64,000 nucleotides of DNA from Actinocorallia populi. Lineage in GTDB: Bacteria; Actinomycetota; Actinomycetes; Streptosporangiales; Streptosporangiaceae. Location of the stretch: contig NZ_PVZV01000004.1 in the NCBI RefSeq assembly GCF_002995495.1, positions 372,001 to 436,000 on the forward strand, read 5' to 3'. The notes under the pieces are model-generated. The model ran no database searches, was not told the origin of the DNA, and was given only the letters and a program-made list of their open reading frames with translations. This document shows positions 7,695 to 19,200 of the stretch, piece by piece (positions within the stretch are counted from its first letter, which is position 1; each line of letters begins with the position of its first letter). Both the position numbers and the translations under genes were made by a program.

Positions 7695-8591
7695 TCAGCC
7701 GGAGCACAACGCCGGTGCTCCGGGGCGCCGGCAGGTGTTGGAGTCGAAGTCGCGCAGGCCCTTGCCGGGTGCCTTCCAGGTCTGGAGGACCTTCCCCGCG
7801 GCGTCGAACGCGGTGATGGAGCGGATCCGGTCCTGCGGCCGGACCATGACGTCGATGTCGTCGGTCTTTGCGTAGCGGCTGCCGATGCGGGCGAGGAAGT
7901 GGCCGTCCCGCAGGACGGCGTCGGCGCGGCGGTCCCGGTTCCAGACGACCTCGATCCGTGCGACGTCCGGTTTGAAGCGGCCGGTGACCAGGTGGTGGAG
8001 GCCGTCGTAGGAGGTGCCCCGGCCGTTCTCGCCGACCCGGGTCAGGAAGGCGGTGGAGTCGACGCGCAGCTTTCCGGGAAAGGACGACAGGCCGCGCGAG
8101 ATGTCCCCGGGCCAGGGGAGGAAGTACGGCGGCTCGGTGCTCAGCTCGTTCTGCACGGCGCAGAGCACGAAACCCCCGGGGCTGCCGACGGCCGCCACCG
8201 TCTCCGCGCCCGCTTCGGTGCTCACCAGGACCCGGAAGTCCGATGGCCGCCCCTTCTTCGGCAGCAGGTGGGGGCCGCCCATCCCGCCCGTCGGGGGGCC
8301 GTGGTGCATGCAGGCGTTGACGAGCCGCCGCTCGTCGGCCGCGGCGGTGTCCGGCGCGGCCGTCGCCGCGGGAGGGGCGGGCCGGACCGTCTCCCCGCCC
8401 CCGAGGAGCAGCAGCGGGGCGGTGGCGGCCGCCACGGCGGTCAGGGCCGCGGCCGTGCGGACGCGGCGGCGGCCGCCGGCCCGGCGCAGGGCCCGCTCCG
8501 CCAGGCCGGCCGGGTCGTGGACGGGGTCGGCGCGGTCGGCGATGCGGGTGAGGGCTTCGGTGAGCAGCCTGCCGTTGTCCTCGGGGTTCAT
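7695..8591 (-). CDS. single-pass membrane partner of SigE-type sigma factor
   Basis: A 298-residue protein of unknown function: about 50 cytoplasmic residues ending in an Arg-rich patch (GGRRRVR), one hydrophobic Ala/Leu segment (about 53-75), then an extracytoplasmic domain. The start ATG overlaps the sigma factor stop (ATGA), indicating translational coupling. SigE-family sigma genes are commonly followed by a membrane gene of this layout, and an anti-sigma role is often proposed, but no zinc-binding anti-sigma motif is visible here. I assign only partnership with the sigma gene. Confidence 0.72.
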   Translation of the reverse strand: MNPEDNGRLLTEALTRIADRADPVHDPAGLAERALRRAGGRRRVRTAAALTAVAAATAPLLLLGGGETVRPAPPAATAAPDTAAADERRLVNACMHHGPPTGGMGGPHLLPKKGRPSDFRVLVSTEAGAETVAAVGSPGGFVLCAVQNELSTEPPYFLPWPGDISRGLSSFPGKLRVDSTAFLTRVGENGRGTSYDGLHHLVTGRFKPDVARIEVVWNRDRRADAVLRDGHFLARIGSRYAKTDDIDVMVRPQDRIRSITAFDAAGKVLQTWKAPGKGLRDFDSNTCRRPGAPALCSG

Positions 8592-9082
8592 GACATCTCC
8601 AGGTGGACGGCGAGATCCGGGGCGAGTTCGCGGAGGCGGGCGAGCGCCTTGTGGGCCTGGCTGCGCACCGTTCCCACCGAGCAGCCCATGATCGAGGCGA
8701 TCTCCGCCTCGGGGAGGTCCTCGAAGTAGCGGAGCACGATCACCGCGCGTTTGCGCGGGGGGAGGGCGAACAGGGCGCGTTCCAGCGACACCCGCAGGTC
8801 GACGTCCGCGTCGTGGTGGACGCCCTCGGGCGGTGAGCCGGTCGCGTACTCCCGTCCGCGCCGGCGCCACCGGCTGACCTGGTCGTGGTACATGGCCTTG
8901 CGCACGTACGCCTCGGGGCTGTCCCGGACGGACCGCCACCTGGCCGCGGTCTTGGCGAGCGCGTTCTGCAGCAGCTCCTCGGCGGCGTGCTGGTCGCCGG
9001 TGAGCACGTAGGCGGTCCTGATCAGACTGCCTGACCGTGCGGCGACGAACGCGGTGAAGCTCTCGCGTGCTTCCTGGTTCAC
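8588..9082 (-). CDS. SigE-family ECF RNA polymerase sigma factor
   Basis: A 164-residue extracytoplasmic-function sigma factor. Region 2 (about residues 8-75) has AYVLTGDQHAAEELLQNALAKTAARW and AYVRKAMYHDQVSRWRRR; region 4 (about 105-158) has LPPRKRAVIVLRYFEDLPEAEIASIMGC followed by SVGTVRSQAHKALARLRE. This pattern is the SigE-type subfamily of Streptomyces relatives. GTG 9082 is the natural start because region 2 begins at once; the frame stays open upstream without further similarity. The stop overlaps the start of the membrane protein gene. Confidence 0.92.
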   Translation of the reverse strand: MNQEARESFTAFVAARSGSLIRTAYVLTGDQHAAEELLQNALAKTAARWRSVRDSPEAYVRKAMYHDQVSRWRRRGREYATGSPPEGVHHDADVDLRVSLERALFALPPRKRAVIVLRYFEDLPEAEIASIMGCSVGTVRSQAHKALARLRELAPDLAVHLEMS

Positions 9083-9229
9083 GGCGGGGCCTCCCTCTTC
9101 ACCCCTCAAGACGCGGAGGCGCCGCGGAACTATGCCGGCCCGGTACGGAAAAAGCCTTCCCGGCAAGTCGTGATCTACAAGGTAAAGGCGACGGATCGGA
9201 CGCCCGATCAAAGGTCCACCGGAAAGACG

Positions 9230-9263
9230 AAAAGGCCCCATCCCCGAAGAGATGGAGCCTTTT
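9230..9263. terminator. bidirectional terminator after tRNA-Lys
   Basis: AAAAGGC...CCATC (9230-9241) pairs with GATGGAGCCTTTT (9251-9263) around a short loop. The A run on one side and T run on the other make it intrinsic-terminator-like on both strands, in particular for the minus-strand tRNA that ends at 9270. Confidence 0.8.
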
Positions 9264-9269
9264 CCGCTG

Positions 9270-9343
9270 TGCGCCGCCAGGGACTCGAACCCCGGACCCG
9301 CTGATTAAGAGTCAGCTGCTCTAACCAACTGAGCTAGCGGCGC
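9270..9343 (-). tRNA. tRNA-Lys(CTT)
   Basis: A full cloverleaf reads on the minus strand: acceptor GCGCCGC/GCGGCGC with discriminator A, D arm GCTC..GAGC, anticodon arm GCTGA-CTCTTAA-TCAGC with anticodon CTT, and T arm with TTCGAGT. The 3' CCA is not encoded. Length is 74 bases. Confidence 0.96.
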
Positions 9344-9427
9344 GGGTGGTGTGAGAGCGGCTTCCGCCCCTCTCGACATGAGAACACTACCAGCAGGCGG
9401 GGGAGTGCGCGAACCGATATCGGGTGG

Positions 9428-10231
9428 TCAGTCCGTGAAGACCGGGGGGCGGCCGTCCTTGCGGGCGCGGATGGACTCCTCGAAGTTGCGGGTGGTGAGG
9501 CGGACGAGGAGCTGGGCGGTGCCCTCCTGCTCCAGGTGGGACTGGAGGCCGGCGGTGTCGAGGCTGGACCAGAGCATGCGCTTGGTGAGCTCGACGCCCA
9601 GGCGGCTGTAGGCGGCGATGCGGGAGGCGAGGGCGTAGGCGGTCTCCAGGAGGTCGGGGCCGGGGACGGTCTGGGAGACCAGGCCGATGCGGGCCGCCTC
9701 CTCGGCGCCGACGTCGCGGCCGGAGAGCATGATCTCGAAGGCGCGGGAGGCGCCGATGGCGCGGGGGAGCAGGTAGGACAGGCCGAGTTCGGCGGCGGTG
9801 AGGCCGTTGTTGATCCCGGCGGCGCGGAAGAGGGCGGTCTCGGCGGCGAAGCGGATGTCGGTGGCCATGGCCAGGCACATGCCGCCGCCGACGGCGGGGC
9901 CGTTGATCGCGCCGATGACGGGCTGGTGCGCCTTGCGCAGGGCCAGGACGACGTCCTCGAGCTCCTCCATGGCACGCCGGGCGATGGAGGGCAGGGTGAG
10001 GCCGTCGATGTCGGGGAGCGGCCCGGGGTCCTCCAGGTCGGCGCCGGAGCAGAAGCCGTCGCCCGCGCCGGTCAGCACGATGACGCGGACGTCGTTGTCG
10101 CGGCTGACCCGCTCGATCGTCTCCCGGAGCGGGATCATGACGTCGAAGGCCATGGCGTTGCGGCGCTCCGGGCGGTTCAGGGTGACCAGGGCGACGCCTT
10201 CGCGGGGGCGGTCCAGCAGAACATAGCTCAT
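9428..10231 (-). CDS. enoyl-CoA hydratase/isomerase family protein
   Basis: A 267-residue crotonase-fold protein. The oxyanion-hole segments are GDGFCSGADL (about 58-67) and GPAVGGGM (about 114-121), and AELGLSYLLPRAIGASRA (about 147-164) carries the Glu expected near the catalytic position of hydratases. Reaction type within the superfamily (hydration, isomerisation, dehalogenation) cannot be fixed. It lies 66 bp downstream of the NRPS on the same strand and could be cotranscribed with it, but it is also a common fatty-acid gene, so a role in the peptide pathway is only a possibility. Confidence 0.88.
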   Translation of the reverse strand: MSYVLLDRPREGVALVTLNRPERRNAMAFDVMIPLRETIERVSRDNDVRVIVLTGAGDGFCSGADLEDPGPLPDIDGLTLPSIARRAMEELEDVVLALRKAHQPVIGAINGPAVGGGMCLAMATDIRFAAETALFRAAGINNGLTAAELGLSYLLPRAIGASRAFEIMLSGRDVGAEEAARIGLVSQTVPGPDLLETAYALASRIAAYSRLGVELTKRMLWSSLDTAGLQSHLEQEGTAQLLVRLTTRNFEESIRARKDGRPPVFTD

Positions 10232-10297
10232 GGACGCGAAAGTAGAACAGGTTCTATGGCAATGACAATAGCCTTCCAGGTTCGTGGGAACGTGTTA

Positions 10298-13200
10298 TCA
10301 CCGCTTGCGCCAGGCCGTCTGCAGGGCGTCGATCTCCTGCTGGTCGAGCTCGACGAGCAGGTCGGAGGAGGTGAAGCCGCCGGCGTCCTCGGTGCGGGCG
10401 TGCGCCACCAGGCCCGCCAGGGCGGCCTCCAGCGCCTCGGACAGGGCGCGCACGTCGGCCTCCGAGAGCAGGGCGTCCGGCCACGTCCAGGTGAAGGACA
10501 GGCAGGGGCCGTCCGGGCGGTCGTGCGTCACGGCGGTGATCTCCAGGACGTGCGCCATGGGCATGCGCGGGTCCTCGCCGGCCGGCAGCTCCTCGGGCGC
10601 GGGGCTCCAGTCGTCCGCGGAGGAGGCGAACCGGCCCAGGTAGTTGAACGCCAGCTGCGGCCGCGGCAGGTCGCCCAGCTCCTCGGCGGCCTCCCTGTTG
10701 AGGTGGCGCAGCAGGCCGTAGCCGATGCCGTTGTCGGGGATGCGGCGGAGCTGCTCCTTGACGGCCTTGAGCGCCAGCCCCGCGGCGGGGCCCCCGGACA
10801 CCGCCTCCTGCCAGTCGGCGGTGCCGGGGTCGAGGCGGACCGGGTAGAGGGTGGTGAACCAGCCGACGGTGCGGGACAGGTCGACGCCCGGCACGATCTC
10901 CTCGCGGCCGTGGCCCTCCAGGTCCAGCAGCACGCCGGTCCCCCGGCCGCCGCGCTGCCTGCGCCAGTGGGCCACGGCCAGCGCGAGGCCCGTCAGCAGC
11001 ACGTCGTTGATCTGCCCGTGGAACGCCGCCGGGACGGTGGTCAGCAGCGGCTCGGTGATCTCGGGCGGCAGCGAGCCGCTCAGGTGGCGCGCCGTCGCGG
11101 CCGTGTCCACGGCGGGGTCGAGGCCGCGACGGCCCAGCTTCGGGTTGGGGCCTTCGACCAGGTCGAGCCAGGTGTCGAGCTCCTCGGCGCGGCGGGGATC
11201 GGTGGCCTCGGCGGTGAGTTTCTGCGCCCAGCGCCGGAACGAGGTCGGGACGGGTGCGAGCGGGGCGTCGGACGCCCACGCGGAGACCAGGTCGGGCAGC
11301 AGGATGCGCCAGGAGACGCCGTCCACGACGAGGTGGTGCAGCATCACCAGCAGCCGCCCCTGGTCGTCCGGGCCCGCGTCGAACCAGACCAGCTGGGCCA
11401 GCGGACCCGTCTCGGGGTTCAGCCGGGCGGCCGCGGCCTTCGCCTCGGCCGTGATCGTGGCGGCGTCGATCCCTTCGGCGCGGCGGACGAGCCCCTCGGC
11501 GGAGACGTCCCCGACGGGCTGCACGAACGGCCGCCCGTCCTCCAGCCGCAGCCGCAGCATGTCGTGGTGGTCCAGGACGGCCTGCAGGGCCTGCGTCGTC
11601 CGCTCGACTCCGAGCCCCGGAGGCACGCGCAGCAGCACGGACTGCTGGAACCCGTCGCTGACGCCGCCCAGCTCCCGCAGCCACGCCATGATCGGCGTGG
11701 TCGGCAGGGGCCCGGTGCCGGTCCCGGGAGGTTCGGTCTCGACCTGGTCGCCTTCGCCCGCCGGGCGGGCGGCCTCGGCGAGCTCCGCGACCGTCTGGAG
11801 CTGGAACACCTCGCGGGGCGTGATGAGGAGCCCCGATTGGCGGGCCCGCGACACGAGCTGGATGGCGATGATCGAGTCGCCGCCCAGGTCGAAGAACCCG
11901 TCGTCGACGCCGACCCGCGGCAGTCCCAGCACCTCGGCGAACAGTGCCGCGAAGGTCTCCTCGGCCTCGTTGAGCGGCTTCCTGCCGTCGGTGCCGACGG
12001 GCGCCGCCGGTTCGGGCAGGGCGTCGCGGTCGAGCTTGCCGTTGACGGTCAGCGGCAGTACGTCCAGCTCGTGGAACACCGCCGGGACCATGTGGACGGG
12101 CAGCCGTTGACCGAGGTACCGCCGAAGATCCGCGGTGTCGATGGCTTCGCCGGGTCCGGGCACGACATAGGCCACGAGTCTCTGGTCGCGGGCGACGACC
12201 GCGACGCCGGACAGCCGGGGATGCTCGGCGAGCGCGGCCTCGATCTCACCCAGCTCGATCCGGAAACCGCGGATCTTCACCTGGAAGTCGGCGCGTCCCA
12301 GGTACTCCAGGGCCCCGTCGGACTGCCACCGGGCGAGGTCCCCCGACCGGTACATGCGGCTCCCGGGCGTCCCGTGCGGGTCGGCGACGAACCGCTCCGC
12401 CGACAGTCCAGGACGGTTCAGGTAACCGCGAGCCAGTCCGGGCCCGGCGATGTACAGCTCGCCCACGACCCCCGGAGGGACGGGTTGGAGCCGCTCGTCG
12501 AGCACGTAGACGCGCAGGTCGGGGAGGCCCGTGCCGATGATCGAACCGGGTGCCGTCAGGCAGTACGCCTCGTCGAGCGCGATGTAGGAGACGTGCACGG
12601 TGGTCTCGGTGATGCCGTACATGTTGACCAGTACGGCGTCCTGCCGGGCGGCGTACCAGTCCCGCAACCGGCCGAGTTCGAGCGCTTCACCGCCGAAGAC
12701 GACGTACCGCAGCGCCAGATCGCGCCCGTCGTCGACGGCCATCAGCTGGTAGAAGGCGGAAGGCGTCTGGTTCAGGACGGTGACGCGTTCGTGGAAGAGC
12801 AGTTCGAGGAAGTCCTCCGGGCTGCGCGACGTCGCGTAAGGCACGACGACCAGGCGGCCTCCGTACAGCAGCGAACCCCACAGCTCCCAGACGGAGAAGT
12901 CGAAGGCCGTCGAGTGGAAGAGCGTCCATACGTCGTTCGGGCCGAAGGAGAACCATGGATCGGTGGTCTTCAGCAGCCGGATGACGTTCTCGTGGGGGAC
13001 GACCACGCCCTTGGGACGTCCGGTGGAGCCCGACGTGTAGATCACGTACGCCGGGTTGCCCGGGTCGATCCGCACCTCGGGGGGAGTGGAAGGCCGGTCG
13101 GAGGCGGCCGCCAGGACGGCGGCGTCGACGGCCAGGACCGGCTCGCTGTCCGCCAGCATGTAGTCGATCCGGTCCGCCGGGTAGTCGGGGTCGATCGGCA

Positions 13201-16200
13201 CGTAGGCCGCGCCCGTCTTCAGCACGCCCAGCAGCGCGATGATCAGCTCCGTCGAACGCGGAAGCGCGACGGCCACGAACTTCTCCGGGCCCGCGCCGCG
13301 TTCGATCAGCAGGTGCGCGAGCCGGTTGGCGCGGGCTTCCAGCTCGGCGTACGTGAGGCGCTCGTCCTCGTAGGTGACGGCCACCGCGTGCGGAGCGCGC
13401 ACGGCCTGCGCGTGGAAGACCGCCGGGATCGTCGTGTGCTCGAACGCCTCGGCCGCCTCGAACGGCTCGGCCGTCCCGCCGCCCCACGTTTCCAGGATCG
13501 TCCTGCGCTCGGCGTCGTCGAGGAGCGGCGCGGTGCTGATCGGCGCGTCCGGGGCGGCGAGGAGCCCCTTGAGCAGCCGCTCGAACCGGGCGACGAACTC
13601 CCGTGCCGTGGCCGGGTCGTACAGGTCGAGGGCGTATTCGAGCTCGCCGTCGAACCCCGCCGGAGCTCCCGAGGGGGTGAACCGCTCGGTGAGGGCCACC
13701 AGCAGGTCGAACCGGGCGACGGTCGCATGCAGCGGTTCCACCTCGGCGGTGAACCCCGGCAGCTCCAGCTTGGCCTCGGGGTTGTTCTGGAAGGCGAGCC
13801 CGTTCTGGAAGAGCGGGTGGCGCCCCAGGTGGCGGGGCGGGTTCAGGACCTCCACGAGCCGTTCGAACGGCAGGTCCTGGTGGGCGTACGCGGCCAGCCC
13901 GCCTTCGCGTACGCGGCCGACCAGCTTGCGGAAGGTGGGGTCGCCGGAGGTGTCGGTGCGCAGGACGAGCATGTTCGCGAACATGCCGATCAGGTCGTCC
14001 AGCGCGGCGTCGGTGCGCCCCGCGATGGGGGAGCCGATCGGGATGTCGGTGGCTCCGCTCAGCCGGGACAGCAGCGTCGCGTACGCCGCCTGGACGACCA
14101 TGAACTCCGACGACCGGGTCTCCCGCGCCAGCGCGGAGATCCGGGCCTGGACGGCGGCGTCCAGCGTGAACCGCAGGGTCCCGCCGCGGAAGGACGCCTC
14201 GTCGGGGCGGGGCCGGTCGGCCGGCAGCGCCAGCTCGTCGGGAAGCCCCGCCAGGGTCTCGCGCCAGAAGGCGATCTGCCGGGACAGCAGGCTGCCGGGG
14301 TCGTCCTCGGAGCCGAAGAGCTCCTGCTGCCACAGCGTGTAGTCGGCGTACTGGACGGGCAGCGCCTGCCAGCCGGGTTCGCCGCCTTCGGCGCGGGCGA
14401 CGTACGCGGTGATGACGTCGCGTGCCAGGGGGGCCAGGGACCAGCCGTCGTTGGCGATGTGGTGCATCACCAGGAGCGCGATGTGCTGGTCGGGGGCGAG
14501 CCGGAACAGGTGGGCGCGCAGCGGCGGCTCCACCGAGATGTCGAAGCCGTGTCCTGCGGCCTGGGCCAGCAGGGCGGGGAGCGTCGCCGCGGTGGCCTCG
14601 GCGTACTGGACCCGCGGTCGCGCCGCGGCCGTGTCCAGGATCTGCTGCCGGGGGACTCCTCCGGAGTCCGGGAAGATCGTGCGGAGGGTCTCATGCCGTT
14701 CGACGACGTCCCCGAGCGCTCGCTGGAAGGCGTCACGGTCGAGTTCTCCGGTCAGGCGCAGCGCGATCGGCATGTTGTACGTCGCCGAGGGACCTTCGAA
14801 CTTGTTGAGGAACCACAGCCTCTGCTGCGCGTACGACAACGGGATCTGCGCCGGACGCGGTACCGGGAGCAGCGCCGGACGGGATGCGGCGGTGTCCTCC
14901 AGCAGCGCGCTGAGCCCCGCCACGGTGGGCGTCTCGAACAGCGCGCGCACCGGAAGTTCGGTGCCGAGCGCGGCGCGGGCCTTGGTGACGACGCGCATCG
15001 CCAGCAGCGAGTTGCCGCCGAACAGGAAGAAGTCGTCGTCGATCCCGATGCGTTCCGTGCCGAGCAGTTCGGCGAAGATCCCGGCGAGGACGCGTTCTCG
15101 CTCGTCGCGCGGAGGCCGGTAGGCGGTCTTGGCGAGCGCGGACGGATCCGGCTTCGGCAGGCTCTTGACGTCGACCTTGCCGTTGCTCGTCAGCGGCAGG
15201 GAGTTCAGCACGGTCAGCGCGGCGGGGACCATCGACTCGGGCAGGTGCTGCCGGACGAAGCTCAGCAGCTCCGCAGGGTCGATGACGGCTCCCGGAGCGG
15301 GCACCACGTAGGCGACGAGCCGGGGGTCGGCGGCCTCCGCCACGCGCCGCCGCACCTTGTCGCGGACCTCGGAGGCGCCCGGCAGGTCGAAGGATTCGAT
15401 CGTGCGGGACGGATCGTCGCTCGCCGCCTCCAGCATCAGCCGCAGCCATGCGGCCAGACGCTCGGCGGTCGCGTCGGTGAACAGGTCCGTCGCGTAGTCG
15501 ATCCGCCCGGCGAGCCCGCCCTCGTCTGTGGGCTCGAACTGGAACTCCAGGTCGAACTTGGCGACGCCCGGGTCGATGTCCTGCCTGCCGATGGTGAGGC
15601 CGTCCAGTTCCACCCGCGCCGGAGGGTTGTTCTGCAGCGTGAGCATCACCTGGAACAGCGGGTGGCGGGACAGCGAACGCGCCGGGTTCAGCAGCTCCAC
15701 GATCCGCTCGAAGGGCAGGTCCTGGTGGGCGTAGGCGGCGAGGTCGGTGTCGCGCACCCGGGCCAGCAGCTCCTGGAAGGAGGGGTCGCCGGAGGTGTCG
15801 GCGCGCAGGACGAGCGTGTTGACGAAGACGCCCACCATGCCGTCCAGCTTCTCGTCGGTACGGCCGGCGATGGGGGAGCCGAGGGGGATGTCGTTTCCCG
15901 CGCCGAGCCGGGTCAGCAGCGCGCTGAGCGCGGTTTGCAGCACCATGAACAGGCTCGCCTGCGAGGCGCGGGCCAGCTTCTGCAGGTTCTCGTGCAGGCG
16001 CCGGTCCAGTGTGAAGGTGTGCGCTCGGCCCTGGTACGACGCGATGGGCGGCCGTTCGTGGTCGAGGGGGAGCGGCAGCTGGTCGGGCAGGCCCGCGAGT
16101 GTCTTCTTCCAGTGGTCGGCCTGCCGGGAGGCCAGGCTTTCCGGGTCGTTCTCGTCGCCGAAGAGGTCCCGCTGCCATGCCGCGTAGTCGCGGTACTGGA

Positions 16201-19200
16201 CCGGAAGCGGAGCCAGAGGTGAGCCCGTGTAGGCGGTGATGACGTCGTGGGCGAGCGGCGCCATCGACCATCCGTCGCCCGTGATGTGGTGGATCACCAG
16301 CAGCAGGACGTGCTCGTCGGGGGAGATCCGGTAGAGGTGCGCGCGGATCGGGATCTCGCGGGCGAGGTCGAATCCGCGTGACGCCTCTTCGGTGAGCACC
16401 GCGACGAGGTCCGCCTCGGCGATGTCCGACACGGTCAGGGAGGGTTCTTCGTCGAGCACGCGCTGGCACGGTTCCTCGTCCACCTCGACGAAGACCGTCC
16501 GCAGCGCCTCGTGGCGGGCGACGACCGCTCGCAGCGCGTTCTCCATCGCCGTCACGTCGACCTGGCCGCTCAGCCGCAGGCAGATCGGCATGTTGTACGT
16601 CGCGGACGGGCCTTCCAGCCGGTCGAGGAACCACAGGCGGCGCTGCGCGTAGGAGACGGGGGCGAGCTCGGGGTGCTCGCGGCGCTCCAGCGGCGGGCGT
16701 TCGCTGCCGCCCCGGCGGGCGGCCACGGCGGCCAGTCCCGCCACGGTCGGGTTCTCGAACAGGTCCGGCACGGTCAGGTCGACGCCGAGCGTCGTGCGTG
16801 CCCGCGACACCAGCCGGGTGCCGATCAGCGAGTCGCCGCCGAGCGCGAAGAAGTCGTCGTCCGCACCCACCTCGGGCAGCGCCAGCAGTTCGGCGAAGAT
16901 CCCGGCGAGGATCTCCTCGTGCGGGGTGCGCGGCGCGCGGCCCGCCGTGGTGGCGAACTCCGGCGAGGGCAGGGCCTTCAGGTCGAGCTTGCCGCTCGGC
17001 GTACGCGGATAGGCGTCCATGAGGACGACCGCCGCGGGGACCATGTGGTCGGGCAGCACCGCGGCGGCGTGGCGGCGGAGCTCGGCGGGGTCGGGGCCGG
17101 ACCCGGTGACGTAGGCCACGAGCCGCTTGTGCCCGCCGTCCTCGCGGACCGCGACGACCGCGCCGGAGACCTGCGGGTGCCGTGCCAGGACGGTTTCGAT
17201 CTCGCCCGGTTCGATGCGGAAACCGCGGATCTTCACCTGCGCGTCGGCCCGGCCGACGTAGTCCAGGACGCCGTCGGGGCGCCGACTGGCCAGGTCGCCC
17301 GTGCGGTACATGCGCGCACCGGGCTCGAACGGGCACGCCACGAACCGTTCGGCGGTCATCCCCGGGCGGTCGAGGTAGCCGCGGGCCAGGCCCGCCCCGG
17401 CCAGGTAGAGCTCGCCCGGCACCCCGTCGGGGACCGGCCGGAGCGCGCCGTCGAGGACGTAGGCGCGGGTGCCGCGGACCGGGCCGCCGATGGGCGTGCC
17501 CCGGCCGTGGGGCAGCGTTCCGAAGGTGGCGGCGATGGTGGTCTCGGTGGGCCCGTAGCCGTTGGTCAGGCGTCTGCCGCCGGCCCAGCCGGCCACCAGT
17601 TCCTCCGAGACGGCTTCGCCGCCCACGGTGAGGCCGTGCAGCTCCGGCAGTCCCTCCGGGTCCACGGTGGCCAGCGCGGAGGGGATGACCAGAGCATGGG
17701 TGACCTCGGAGAGCAGCGCGTGGAGCTGCTCCCCGGCCTGGACGCCGGGCGGGGCGATCACCAGCGACGCGCCCGACCAGAACGCCATGAGCAGTTCGAG
17801 CGACGAGGCGTCGAAGCCGGGGGAGGAGAGCAGGAGGACCCGCGAGTCCCCGGTGACCTCCCAGAAACCGGCCTGGCTCAGGGCGAGGCTCGCCAGTCCC
17901 CGGTGCGGGACGACGACGCCCTTCGGCCTGCCGGTGGAGCCCGAGGTGTAGATGAGGTACGCGGCCTCGTCGGGATGCGGGTCGTGGCGGACGGGGGTGC
18001 CGGTGCTCTCGTGGTCCTGGTGGTCCTCGTAGCAGTGCCAGTCGGCTTCCGGGAGGCCGTCCAGGTGCTGCGACGAGGTGAGGTGGAGGGCGGGACGGCA
18101 GTCGTCGAGCATGTAGCGCAGCCGGTCGGCCGGGTAGGCGGGGTCCAGCGGCACGTGGGCGGCGCCGGTCTTGCCGACCGCGACGACGGAGACGACCAGG
18201 GCGAGCGACCGGGGGAGGGCGAGGGCGACGAACTGGCCGGGACCGGCGCCCTTCTCCAGCAGGAAGCGGGCGAGCCCGTCGGCGGCGGCCTCCAGTTCGG
18301 CGTAGGTGAGGGTCTGCTCGCCGTACCGGGCCGCGATCGCGTGCGGCCGGTTTCCGGCCTGCTCCTCGACCAGCCGGGCGAAGCTCACCGGCGGGGCGGC
18401 GGGGCCGCCGTCCAGCGGCGGGGCTTCCGCCCCGAATCCGATCCGTGCGATCGGCGTCTCTGGGTCGGCTCCGGCGAGGGCCTCCAGGCAGCCCAGGAAG
18501 CCGTCCCGCAGCCGGGCGAGGTCCTCGGGCTCGTAGAGGCCGGTGTTGCCGTCGAAGTCGATCCGCAGTTCGTCCTCGAACCCGTCGTAGACGTTGATCG
18601 AGAGGTCCTGCGTCGGTCCCAGCGACAGCACCTTCAGGTCGACCCGCGCGTCGGGCAGCGAGACCTTCCGGTCCATCCGCAGGATGTTGACGACGGGCCC
18701 GTACAGCGGCCTCGGGTCGTGGGTGAGCTGCAGTTCGCGGCGCAGCTCCTCGTAGCGGTAACGCTGCCTGCGCAGGAGCTGCCCGGCGTCGCGGGTGACC
18801 CGCCTGACCAGTTCGGCCACGCTCATCGACGGCTCCAGCCCGACCCGCAGGGGCAGGACGTTCGACGTCATGGCGGGCGTCCGGCGGGCCGCCGGCGTCG
18901 TGCGGGCCGTCACCGGCAGTCCGAGGCTGACGTCGTCGGTCCCGGTCATCCGCCCGGTGTAGGCGGCGGCCGCCGCGAGGACCAGCCCCGGAACGTTCGT
19001 GCCCAGCCTGCGGGCGGCTTCCGGCAGGTCGCCCGTGACGGTCCCGCTCTGCCGGTGGAAGCCCGCCGAAGGCGGCGCGGACCGGCCCGACAGGCTCCGC
19101 ACCTCCGGCAGCTCCTCGAACCTGCCCACCCAGTGGTCGCGGTCCCGCGCGTGCCGCTCGGACCCGGCATAGGCGTGCTCCCCGGCCAGCAGCTCGGTGA

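Noticed and set aside
9428-10231. Enoyl-CoA hydratase as a fatty-acid starter enzyme for the NRPS
   Set aside because: Only a 66-bp gap and shared strand support it; no acyl-CoA ligase or carrier protein is nearby.
9536-16222. Very long plus-strand open frame (over 2200 codons) opposite the NRPS
   Set aside because: It is the mirror of NRPS codon bias in high-GC DNA; its translation is Gly/Arg/Val/Gln-rich without any domain, while the minus strand shows full NRPS motifs.
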